A program made the translations under genes and the position numbers. Source: Hymenopellis radicata (lineage: Eukaryota > Basidiomycota > Agaricomycetes > Agaricales > Physalacriaceae). Taken from it: DNA of 64,000 bases. Shown in pieces: positions 22,913 to 32,102 of this stretch; position 1 is the first letter of the stretch, and every line of letters begins with the position of its first letter. Below the pieces are notes generated by a model that saw only the letters and a program-made list of their open reading frames with translations, made no database searches and was not told where the DNA came from. Where the stretch lies: assembly GCA_015501595.1 (NCBI GenBank), contig JADNRX010000001.1, positions 620,001-684,000 of the forward strand, in the 5' to 3' direction.

Positions 22913-23912
22913 ATGCAGCGACCGGTTTTGCAGGGTGCGCTGTCTGCTGTTGTCTATGGTCCTGCTCTGTTTGACGTGTGTTTAGCTGGTGCGAGGACCC
23001 TGCGACAGAGGAGGCCGCCAACGGTGTTACCCAAGGCTATCGGACGCCGCTAGTATGTCGCGATTTTCGGATTCACCAACGGAGACTTAGACTTTTGTAC
23101 AGTGCGAGTCCGTTCAGTTGGTTCGCGGACAAGCTCAAGACTCGGTTTTTGGAGCCCAAGATGAAGGAGAAGGATGATCAAAAGACGATAGAGGCGGCTA
23201 AGAAAGCGGCCAAGCAGCGCGAGGAAACCAATGTCTTTGAGGCCGCCGAATCTGACTTTGTAGGCGAAGGGGAGGCGGAGAGGGCTGTTACTGTTGCACC
23301 TGCTGAAGAGAAAGAGCAGAAGAAGCGCAAACCACGGCCAGTGAGACCGCCAGCCGAGTCGGTGGGTTGCTTCACTTTTTGTTTTTATTTTATTCTACTA
23401 AAGTTGGATTTCAGCACGGCTACTCTACAGCGTATTTCAAGATATCGCATCGGAAACTCAACGACATTGGCCGTCAGATTGCAGGCAAACCGATTGACCA
23501 TGCGATTCTCCAGATGCAGTTTAGCGAAAAGCGCGCCAGTTCTCGTGTTATGAACATGCTCATCACCGCCCGCGACCATTCTGTACGCTACAAGGACATG
23601 GACCCCAGCAAGCTCATCGTCGGTGGGTGTATTGAATCTGCTTCGTCTGCCTCTACTGACTCTGTTCATACAGCCGAGTCATGGGTGGGCAAAGGTAGAC
23701 ACGACCGCAAGCGTTTAGAAATTAAAGGCCGAGGCCACACTGGCGTCCAAACGCATCCGATGGCGAGTCTCTGGGTGGTGTTGAAGGAGGGCAAGACTCT
23801 TGAGCAAGAAAAAGCAAAGGAGAAGGCGTACAAACTGAACAAAATTGTGTCGGCGGCGGCGACGCGTGAGGATAAGCCTATACGGAATCCTGGGGCTATG
23901 TGGGCATGGTGA
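22913..23912 (+). CDS. MRPL22: Mitochondrial large-subunit ribosomal protein uL22m
   Basis: This is a mitoribosomal protein near the exit tunnel. The ATG at 22913 (MQRPVLQGALSAVVYG) gives an Arg-rich, acid-poor presequence (RTLRQRRPPTVLP) typical of matrix import. After an intron with a GTATGT donor the protein resumes at YASPFSWFADKLK. A charged linker follows, then the L22 domain: TAYFKISHRKLNDIGRQIAG, ILQMQFSEKRAS, DMDPSKLIVAESWVGKG and IKGRGHTGVQTHP. The stop is at 23912. Introns fall at about 23363-23412 and 23622-23672. Identification is firm; the N-terminal exon is predicted from frame and splice sites. Confidence 0.9.
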
Positions 23913-24024
23913 AGGGCGTATTTATTATAGTGAACGTATAATATACAAGTTACCAAGTCGGAACTGCGGACCGCACCGAATAAGTGCATCATCAGGACAC
24001 GTAGTAAACTCACTTTATCCAGCC

Positions 24025-25724
24025 ATGGCGCGTCCCAGCATCGTCCTGGGCATTCTGCTCTCAGCCCTCTCCGCCGCATGTCAGTCCTTTGAAAACACCG
24101 CCATTGTCCGCACCGTAGAACTCGGCGGCTCTCTCGTCCATGTTACCACCACCTACGCCGCAAAAGCACTCGAGCCAGACACCTCCGTCTACACTATCGC
24201 CCTCGGAGACGCCGAAATAGAAAAGACGAGCTGGCTGGATGTCAAGATTAAAGGCCAGCAGCAGGCCCTTGAAATAACTCATTCCATCGCGGTGGGAAGG
24301 TTTGCCGACGTTCCTTAACATTCACAAACGGTACCGCTCATACATTACCCAGTGATATCCACCTCTTCGACGTCGCCCTACCAAAGCCGCTGGCGGTCAA
24401 CTCGACAGTAAACCTAGTCCTCGAGACCGTGCAAACCCACGCAACATGGCCGTGGCCGGAAACAGCTGCCCAGAAAGATGATCAGGCCCTCAAATACAGG
24501 ACAGACCTTTTCGTCATTAGCCCGTATGCTACTCATGTTCAGAGGACTAAAATCAAGTAGGTTTTGCTCTTATCTTGCTATGGAATGCTCATCCTCCCTG
24601 TAGAGCGCAGTCGCCCCGTATTCTGTCCTATACCACACCCGAGGACTTGTCTGCATTCACTGACGCAGAGACTGTCACTAAAGCTGGCGCGACCCTCACA
24701 TACGGTCATTACAACAACGTTCCTCCCTCTGCTAATGAAGTCTTCCTCGCAAAGACCCAAAAGAGCCTTCTCATCCACTACAACCACGACTACCCGCTCC
24801 TCGAGATTTCGAAACTGAAACGGTCCGCCGAGGTTAGCCACTGGGGCGCAAACCTCAACATCCAGGATGAGATGGTCCTTCACAACGCAGGCCCAGCGTA
24901 TGTTTCCTTGGTCTAAATATAACACATGTCTTGACATCCACGTTTAGTTTGAAAGGTCATTTCTCGCGTCTTGAGCACCAATCTCAGACGTTCTACAAGC
25001 GCGCGGCCCCGCATGTCATCCCTGGCCTCACTCTCCATCTGCCTGCGGGCATCAGCAACACGTACTTTTACGATCTCATTGGGAACGTTTCAACCTCTCG
25101 TCTCCGCGTCGCGCCGTCCACCCAAAAGTCCCAGCGGAACCTGTTCAGCGTTCTGGAGATGCGTCCACGCTATCCGTTGTTGGGCGGATGGAATTACAGC
25201 TTCACCCTTGGCTGGGATGCTCCATTGGCAGACAGCGTCAGCTTTGACAGGGCGACCAACAAGTACCTGCTTGAGGTGCCGATCATGACCCTGATTCCTG
25301 ACGCGGTAGTGGACGAAGCCGAACTGCAGGTTATTCTTCCTGAAGGCGCTACGTGAGTGTTGCTCCAAATTTGTGACTTGGGACTGACACGATTACTAGG
25401 GACGTCGAATTCTTCGTTCCTTTCCCCGCCGTCTCGAATACGTTGTCGACACATACCACGTATCTCGACACCGTCGGACGGCCTGCTTTGACATTGAACT
25501 ATCGCGACCTCACAGACAAGCATGCGCAATCCATCTTTGCAAGTTGCGACCTCTCTCATACCTGCTGGTACTGACCACCTCCACAGGTTTCTTACAAAGT
25601 ACCTTTGACTGCGCATCTTAGGAAGCCTTGTGTCGTAGCAGCGGCTTTCTTGAGTCTATTTGCTTTTGCTCTTGTAGCACGGCGGATCGATCTTACGATA
25701 GAGAAGAAAGTCAAGAAAACATGA
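24025..25724 (+). CDS. OST1: Oligosaccharyltransferase subunit 1 (ribophorin I/Ost1), with one frame break
   Basis: This is an ER membrane subunit of the complex that transfers N-glycans to nascent proteins. ATG 24025 opens a signal peptide (MARPSIVLGILLSALSAACQ). The lumenal domain reads FENTAIVRTVELGGSLVHV, then LVLETVQTHATWPWP, LFVISPYATHVQRTKIK, EVSHWGANLNIQDEM and a NYSFTLGW segment. One C-terminal transmembrane helix (CVVAAAFLSLFAFALVA) is followed by a basic tail ending VKKT. Near 24290-24296 the frame must shift by one base. One extra G in the GCGGTGGG context joins QALEITHSIA to GGKVCRRSLTFTNGTA. No intron fits, so this is probably an indel. The rest of the exon series is clean. Confidence 0.88.
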
Positions 25725-25805
25725 TGGTAGTGTTACAGTTTGTATTGACCATGCTACTAATCGGCAATTCAATTCCATGTACTATCTTCCTTGACCCGGC
25801 TAAAG

Positions 25806-26471
25806 CTATGCAGACTGACGACGTTGCATCCTTGCATGCGTCCTGCACTGTAGAAATGGTGAGTGGACTTTGGACAAAGTGTGCAAGTGGTTCGCGTACA
25901 CTTCGAGGACCAAGTAGACGCCAGTGCGGCCGTTTGCCGTTGGACAAGTGTAGAAGACTCCCGCGTTGTTGTGGTTGCCATGATGGTAATGCAGGCGTGT
26001 CCCGCGCCATTTCCACGAGCCACCAGAGACTCCGATGTGTTTCCGGTCTATGATGAGCTGCATTGGAGCTTGGTTCTGCGGGCTACCCTCGAACTGTGTT
26101 GTCGCATTAACGACGCTGACGGGAAATATCGCGGACTCGTTTCTGAAGAGCCATAGGTGGTCTTGGTTGATGAAAAAGAGCGGTGGGCTGGCGTTGGTCT
26201 CCGCGGTGGGAATTAGGGTAAGGTTCCCCAGGTGGTCTAAGTCGAATGTAAGCCCAGGTTTTGAGTCTGGAAGATGGTGCACACCGATGCTCGGTATGGT
26301 GAGATGTGTCGTGGTTCCCTTTCCGGACGTGCGGGAGGGTATTATTGCTTCAATGTGGGTAGCGCCGGGGACCAGGCTGCCGATTGACGTGCGCCCCGGG
26401 GCGCCAGCCCAGGCGGGCATGCCGTGTACGGGGAGGTAGATACACACGACGATCAGCAAGAAGATGAACAT
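25806..26471 (-). CDS. Small secreted protein of a fungal family of unknown function
   Basis: I do not recognise a characterised function. ATG 26471 opens a clear signal peptide (MFIFLLIVVCIYLPVHG). The mature part has NASPPLFFINQDHLWLF, four possible N-glycosylation sites, QAPMQLIIDRKHIGV, GGSWKWRGTRLHYHHG and AGVFYTCPTANGRTGVYLVL. This pattern resembles single-domain secreted proteins of mushroom-forming fungi, by recollection only. The first exon appears uninterrupted. The C-terminus is uncertain: the frame stays open to 25806, but a 54-nt GT-AG intron could be removed without changing frame, and another frame (DACKDATSSVC) could also be used. It is tail to tail with OST1, 81 bp away. Confidence 0.65.
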   Translation of the reverse strand: MFIFLLIVVCIYLPVHGMPAWAGAPGRTSIGSLVPGATHIEAIIPSRTSGKGTTTHLTIPSIGVHHLPDSKPGLTFDLDHLGNLTLIPTAETNASPPLFFINQDHLWLFRNESAIFPVSVVNATTQFEGSPQNQAPMQLIIDRKHIGVSGGSWKWRGTRLHYHHGNHNNAGVFYTCPTANGRTGVYLVLEVYANHLHTLSKVHSPFLQCRTHARMQRRQSA

Positions 26472-26683
26472 CGCGAACGGGTGCCTTTGAAATCCCAGGC
26501 ATCGGGATAATATAGGCTGCTTCGAGTGACGTGTACGAATACATCCGAGTTTGACGCGGTAGTCGCGGGCAGAGGAGCATAAGACAGCTAGATCCGAGCT
26601 ATTTAGTTCCTCGTCATGAGGCTAAGCTGAAAGCGAAGTCATGCAGGCGAAGCGGTGAGTGAGGGCGGCCCGGACATGCCGGT

Positions 26684-26706
26684 GATCACGAATTATTTTC
26701 GTGATC
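26684..26706. promoter_or_regulatory. Perfect 9-bp inverted repeat in a divergent promoter
   Basis: GATCACGAA, five bases, TTCGTGATC lies between the divergent start codons of the secreted protein (26471) and the PPR gene (26768). The symmetry and position suit binding by a dimeric regulator, but no known factor is assigned. Confidence 0.35.
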
Positions 26707-26767
26707 GACGCGCCTTGACTTAGTTTTCGACGCTGACCAAGTGTTAGTCAATCCTGGATTCGCCGAC

Positions 26768-28779
26768 ATGCTTTTTAGTCGTTCCCTTAAACAGACGCGA
26801 CATTCCCTAGAGCCCGCGCTGGTCTCGTTCTCTACCTCCGCCGTCACTCCCGCTCTCCAAAGAACGTTGTCCCGCTCTTCTCGGCCACCTACCCGTTCTT
26901 CCCGACCACCGACCACCTCCTCCTCAAGACCGTCATCGTCTAGACCACCATCCTCCCACTCTTCCGAGCCCTCTTACAGGCCGGCGCGACCATTATCAAA
27001 ATCTCGAGCAGCACACCTGGGACGACAGCAGAATGCACCATTTTCGCGTTCAGAGGCTCCCAGAGTTCAGCAAGAGGAAAAGAATAATACACCGAGAGAG
27101 ACAAACAAGTACAGGTCCAAACACTTTGATCCCTCCGTCGTCAAGCCAGAAGGTCTGCCGAAACTAGAACCCCATGTTCTCTCCGAACGTCTCAAAAAGT
27201 TGTGCGACGAGGGCAAACTGGAGGCGGCTATATCCATGCTCAAGAACTCCCCTCACGATGCTCAAAATGCGATCGTTTGGAACACGGTCATATGGGAGTG
27301 TATGAAAGCAAAGCAGTTTCAGCAGTCCTACCAGCTGTTCACCGATGTACGTGTTCAAGTCTCTTGATTTCATTCTCTTCTGACAATACGTAGATGAAGC
27401 GCCGAGGGTTTAGCCCCACAACACGTACATATCATACTATGTTCAACGGTCTAGTGCGCATTGAGGACTGGGCGGCATACCCAAAGCAGCTGAAGAACGC
27501 AGAGTCTCTCTTCCAACACTACATGAGACATATAGAATCCGTTCACGCGCACAGTCCCAAGAGCCCCGAACTCTCCAGCAGTCCGCTTGCCTTGTATCTC
27601 AAACTTCTAGGAGATGCTGGGCGGTACCAGGAGATTTTCGACGTTTACTATAATTTGGATCCCAAAGGGCCCATAACGCCTGACCACATGGTTTTCACCG
27701 CTATGTTCCAAGCACTATCTCCGTTAAAGATTCCGTATGGCATGGATTCAGAATCGACGGCTACACAGAACGCGTCCAGTGCGAAGCTGCTGTGGACGCA
27801 GATGATAAAAGTTGCCAAAAAGACGGAATTCACTATTGATGCTCACTTGGTCGCATCCGCTATTATCGCACTTTCCAAAGGACGTAGCAGCGACCAGGAA
27901 TTCGCGTTCGGCATTGTTCGCGAATACTTGGGGTTGGCTGTGGAGGCGCCAGACAAGAAGCAGCCTGCGCCTATTGATCTCTCACCTCCCGCCTTTGGTG
28001 CAGTGCTCTTGCTTTGCCAAAGCAGTGACAAGCAGGCACTTGCTTTTGACCTCTTCAAGCAGGTCAAGAAGCGACGCGATGCATCTGAAATCATCGATCA
28101 CGGTCACGTCAACGAGGTGTTCAAAGCCCGACAGGCCATTGACCCAGCGCCTCAAAACGCGGAATTCGAGGTTGGAATCCTGGACTGGATGTTGGTCTCC
28201 GAGGCGGTGAAAGCTAGCAACAAGGACCGGAAGGAGACGTTGCGTCCGCAGATGACGACGTTCCTTCTTGCTCTCAATGCATGCTGGCGTACGAAGGATT
28301 ATCCGAGCGCCATCAAGGCGTTCCAGATGATGACCGGGTACCAGGGGCACGACTTCAGCGACGGCGTCGAGAAAACGCCCAAGTTTGAACGATACTCGCA
28401 CCTGCTTCTTCCCGTCACGTCCGAGAATGCGTCACTCCTGGTCCGCACTGCTCTAGCGTCGGAGAACCGCGCGTTCATGCGACAGGCGCTGCGGCTCTTG
28501 CATTTCCTCGACTTGAAGCTGCTGGCATCGAACGCGCGGCGCACGGTGGGATACGATGCGCCGACGTCGAAGAAGGCGCTGAAGCACCAGCAGTTCCATG
28601 CGGAGAAGCTGGCTTCGGCGGTGCTGGACACGCTGGATCATATTTATAGGAATAGCACGCACCGCGATGCTCCGCAGGGCCAGGATCTTGTTAGGTGGAA
28701 GGCGTTGAAGATGGCTGCGACGGGTCTTCTTCGTGATTCGAACAACGGTCGATTTATACCCATCAAGGAAGCAGAGTAG
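26768..28779 (+). CDS. Mitochondrial pentatricopeptide repeat protein
   Basis: A predicted organellar RNA-binding protein. ATG 26768 (MLFSRSLKQTRHSLEP) begins a presequence rich in Ser, Arg and Pro (SRSSRPPTRSSRPP) and poor in acidic residues, as in mitochondrial import signals. Two exons are joined across an intron at about 27345-27393. Helical pairs of PPR type are seen in NAIVWNTVIWECMKAKQF, SYQLFTDMKRRGFSPTTRTYH and LYLKLLGDAGRYQEIFDVY. A further segment reads LRPQMTTFLLALNACWRTKD. The PPR motifs are degenerate, as usual in fungi. The specific mitochondrial transcript it serves cannot be inferred. Confidence 0.82.
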
Positions 28780-29064
28780 AATCGTAATATCATCCTAATC
28801 GGACACTCATGATCAGGCATGTATGCGTTCAGTAATCCTCGGAGTATAGTTGTCTGCTTGTTTACAGATGTCACTGTTGTCGTCCATCCTGGCCCGGAAA
28901 GAGTTTGTACATCATTCGAGTAGGGCAATGACTTGAATGCGCAACGACTCATTCCCGCAAACACTGAACAGTGACATCGTGGGAGTGAGTGATGGGACGG
29001 CTCAATACCTGATTGAAAAGCTTCTACTGTATGTACGAGTCTACAACCTCTGCAAGTTGTGTCG

Positions 29065-30423
29065 TTAAAGTTTCTTTACCGCCGCTTTCGCAAGCTCCTC
29101 CACTGAATCCGCAATAATCTGAATCGGATCATATGTTTGCATCTCCTTCTCGATCTCTAGGGCGCGTGCTTTGTACTTTGGGTGCGCCAACACCTCCCTA
29201 ACCGCTGTCCTAACCTGCTCCGGGGAAGGCCTGTCTGTCTTGAGATTCACTCCTACACCCGCCCATTCCGCGCGCGCAGCGACCTCCGGCTTGTCCTCTG
29301 TTGTTCCTCCGATAACAATTGGAACACCGTGTGACATGGAGTGTTGGAAGCCACCATAGCCGCCGTTCGTCACGAACACGTCGACGTGTTCGAGTAAATC
29401 ATCGTATGGGATATAATCTCCGACGTACGCGTTGTTGGGAACGACGAAATCAGAGGGTAAAGATGCGCCATGTTTGCCCAGGACGGCAACGGTCATCACG
29501 TCGTCTACATCAGCGAACGCTGTGAGAGTCGGCATGACGAGCTGCGTGTAATCAAGCTGGACGGTGCCCTGTGCTACGGCGACAATGCGCTTCTTCTCTG
29601 GGTTCGTAATGATCGTCTTCCACCAGTCTGGCATCTGCACTTCCTTGCCGCGATAGCGATGTCCACGGGGCAGACCACCCGTGAAACGGATAGAGTCTGG
29701 TGCATCGCTTCGCGGGTACTCGAGACTTGGAACGCACATTTGCAGGAAGCGATCCACGTTTAATATCATTGTGTCGAAGACGTTGTGTTGGGTTTCCTTC
29801 GTCACGGTTGCGCCCAACGTACCCAAGATGCGGTCAAACTCATTTTTCGGCAAGGCCATAGAGACTTCGTTCAAGTGCGTGCGCATGGCGGCGTAGCTCT
29901 CGCGCTCTTCAGGTGTGGTGGCTGGTGGAAGACCAGGCCCGAAAGGCGCGAGATCTTTGCTGGAGAGCATCAGAGGGAGGATTCCAACGGCAATGGTCGC
30001 GTCAGGGCGGAGGCCACGCGCTCCGAAGGTAGTGGCAAGGGAACCTAAGAAGGAGCATTCGTTGACTAAAACGATAGGTCGGGAAGAATCTTTGTCACGG
30101 AGTGATCGTAGGATGTGCTGCATGCCCTCATGCTGGTCAGGAATGGCCTTGACGAAAGCCTCGGTGATTGCATCTGCGAACATCGCCGGTGCTGGCTTGG
30201 GCAATATCTTGGGGTGGTTGAAGTCGAGGTCATTGAGATGACCGCCAAGCGCCACAAAGGTAGCGCCCATCTCCTCAGCGCTCTCGCGATATCGGGGTCC
30301 GGTGAGGATGGTCACCTCGTAACCTCGTTGGATAAGACCATTCGCGATGGCGCGCATCGGAGCGTAATGACCCATAGCGGGCATCGACGTGAGGAGAACG
30401 AAAGGTTTGGAGATTTGGGCCAT
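29065..30423 (-). CDS. Intronless GT1 family glycosyltransferase (MGT/YjiC-like)
   Basis: A 452-residue UDP-sugar-dependent glycosyltransferase, probably acting on small lipophilic molecules. The N-terminal motif PAMGHYAPMRAIANGL holds the likely catalytic His19. The nucleotide-sugar domain includes VAVAQGTVQLDYTQLVMPTL and FVTNGGYGGFQHSMSHG, then GVPIVIGGTTEDKPEVAAR. In most GT1 enzymes the position before GG is His; here it is Asn, a variant I recall from a subgroup shared by bacteria and fungi. There is no signal peptide or membrane helix. It is the only long gene in the window without an intron, which sets it apart from its neighbours and suggests horizontal transfer or retroposition. The acceptor is unknown. 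Confidence 0.88.
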   Translation of the reverse strand: MAQISKPFVLLTSMPAMGHYAPMRAIANGLIQRGYEVTILTGPRYRESAEEMGATFVALGGHLNDLDFNHPKILPKPAPAMFADAITEAFVKAIPDQHEGMQHILRSLRDKDSSRPIVLVNECSFLGSLATTFGARGLRPDATIAVGILPLMLSSKDLAPFGPGLPPATTPEERESYAAMRTHLNEVSMALPKNEFDRILGTLGATVTKETQHNVFDTMILNVDRFLQMCVPSLEYPRSDAPDSIRFTGGLPRGHRYRGKEVQMPDWWKTIITNPEKKRIVAVAQGTVQLDYTQLVMPTLTAFADVDDVMTVAVLGKHGASLPSDFVVPNNAYVGDYIPYDDLLEHVDVFVTNGGYGGFQHSMSHGVPIVIGGTTEDKPEVAARAEWAGVGVNLKTDRPSPEQVRTAVREVLAHPKYKARALEIEKEMQTYDPIQIIADSVEELAKAAVKKL

Positions 30424-30776
30424 GGTAGACTGTGAGGAGCCAGGAGAGAACGGGAAGCATGCACTGATAGAGTATTTATGGGTGCTTCCTACTCTAGTGC
30501 CTGTTGATTAGCGCCCCTCATCGAATACGTTCCGTGACAGGAAAGTAATTAGCCCCCATAGAGTTTGTGATCGTGGTGATTGAAGATGCGCGTTAAGCGG
30601 AAGAGCTTGGGAAGAGCACGGGTTTGGTGGGTTGATACGGCGGGTCGACGCGGGGGTGTGAGTCGTGAGCGCTTGAGCAATGCGCTCGCGCCAACCCGTA
30701 AGCACTGCCTATTTAGATTTTATCACTGAGAAACCACCACATCGGCACAGAATCTGCAGGGAAATTAAACTTTCAA
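30424..30776. other. Upstream region of the glycosyltransferase and tRNA gene
   Basis: About 350 bp holding the likely promoter of the minus-strand glycosyltransferase and the 5' flank of the tRNA gene. No ORF or repeat is supported. Confidence 0.45.
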
Positions 30777-30857
30777 GCCGTCGTGGCGTAATGGTAGCGC
30801 GTCGCTTTCCTAAGAAAAAGCAGGCGAAGGTTGTGGGTTCGATCCCCACCGTCGGTA
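30777..30857 (+). tRNA. tRNA-Arg(CCU) with a 9-nt intron
   Basis: An A box (TGGCGTAATGG) and a B box (GGTTCGATCCC) match the internal pol III promoter. The T arm GTGGG-TTCGATC-CCCAC is perfect. The anticodon stem TCGCT pairs with GGCGA once nine bases after position 37 (AGAAAAAGC) are removed, leaving loop TTCCTAA with anticodon CCT. The acceptor stem pairs GCCGTCG with CGTCGGT, with one T-T mismatch and one G-T end pair. Isotype depends on the intron placement. Confidence 0.78.
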
Positions 30858-30918
30858 GTTGGATATCATTTTGCGCCACCTCGTTCTCAGTTTTGAAATT
30901 TCACTGTTGCATGTTTTT

Positions 30919-31251
30919 TAGGGTGGCGCAGTAAACCTCCCGGGGGTGTTAGTAACGGTATTGATACCGACGCCCCGGGAGGCCATGGTTTTGAAACCGT
31001 TACTAACGGTTTCGATACCGGCACGTGCCTAAACACGTGACGTGTCGCCGCGCCGCGCCCCCGCCCCCATCCCGCCTTTGTCCTGCCGCTCTCAGCTTCT
31101 CCCTGCGCCAGCGTGCCGGCACGTGACTGATCACGTGCCGGTATCGAAACCTACCTCCCAACCCCCGAGGGTTTCAATACCGTATCGATACCGTTAAAAA
31201 CCACAGTAAACCCGAGGTGTATCAAAACCTAGGGTTTACTGCGCCACCCTA
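30919..31251. mobile_element. Non-autonomous hAT-type MITE 1
   Basis: The 333-bp element has perfect 19-bp terminal inverted repeats starting TAGGGTGGCGCAGTAAAC. It is flanked by an exact 8-bp target duplication, ATGTTTTT (30911-30918 and 31252-31259). Eight-base duplications are the hallmark of the hAT superfamily. The interior is GC-rich, non-coding and full of subterminal GGTATCGATACC-like and GGTTTCGATACCGG motifs. A second perfect 20-bp inverted pair lies at 31008-31027 and 31132-31151. It lies about 60 bp downstream of the tRNA gene. Confidence 0.88.
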
Positions 31252-31275
31252 ATGTTTTTACCGGTCATACCACTT

Positions 31276-31694
31276 TAGGGTTGCGCAGTATATTCCCCAA
31301 GGCGGTTAGTAACCTCGGCGGGATATACCCTCATTTTGGGGGTGTTAATAACCACCACGTGATGCTGTGTGGCGCATTTTCCCGGTCTCAGGCAAACATT
31401 TCTTTCCAGGCCCTCAAAAACATCTCTAGTGGCTTCAAAATAGTCTAATGTGAGTTCTACTGCTCTTCTGATGTATCTATGTGGCCCAGCAGCTCATTAC
31501 CGGCACTCTTGCCCACAAATCACCCTCCTCCTCGCCGATCCCGCCCCGCCTGCTCATATGACTGCATCATGTGATAGGTTAATAACTGCCCAAAACTTAC
31601 CATTCAGCGGAGGTGTTAATAACCTGGTTATTAACCGTTATTAACCGGTTAAATATCGAACGGCGCGATATTCAAGGTATCCTGCGCAACCCTA
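31276..31694. mobile_element. Non-autonomous hAT-type MITE 2
   Basis: A 419-bp element with 13-bp terminal inverted repeats (TAGGGTTGCGCAG) and an exact 8-bp target duplication TACCACTT (31268-31275 and 31695-31702). The ends are related to those of the neighbouring element, with one base different in the shared TAGGGT-GCGCAGTA, but the interiors differ. The subterminal region carries repeated GGTTAGTAACC and GGTTATTAACC motifs. There is no transposase coding sequence. Confidence 0.87.
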
Positions 31695-32102
31695 TACCAC
31701 TTGATGTCTCAGTGCGTCAAAGCCTGTTTACTTCACAGCACTAAACATGTTTTAAATTCTCCAGGAGGATAAGGACACTACATAATACAGATAAGTATGA
31801 AGGAACGACTGTGCAGAGTAAGAATAGTAGTACAAGTGACTTATTTAGGTTTAATATTAGTAGAATCGTAAGATAGGTTCAGGTCGAGTCGAAGAAAAAG
31901 TAGAATCTGGGACGAGTATTATAAGCACTTAAACGCCGTAAACACTGGCCCGTTGCCACTCGAGCACAGTTGGTGTACGTTTCAAGTGAACCTTCGAGTA
32001 AGGAGAATAGTGTGATTGCACAGATTGGGGAAGTGAAAGACGAGGCTCCTCAAGAGTATGTTCAACGGTCCTTTCAACGGTAACTTCGAGCTAGACGGCA
32101 AA
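31695..32102. other. Gap between MITE 2 and the DUF6534 gene
   Basis: About 400 bp of AT-rich sequence after the 8-bp target duplication. I see no gene; it probably contains the 3' end of the minus-strand DUF6534 transcript. Confidence 0.45.
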
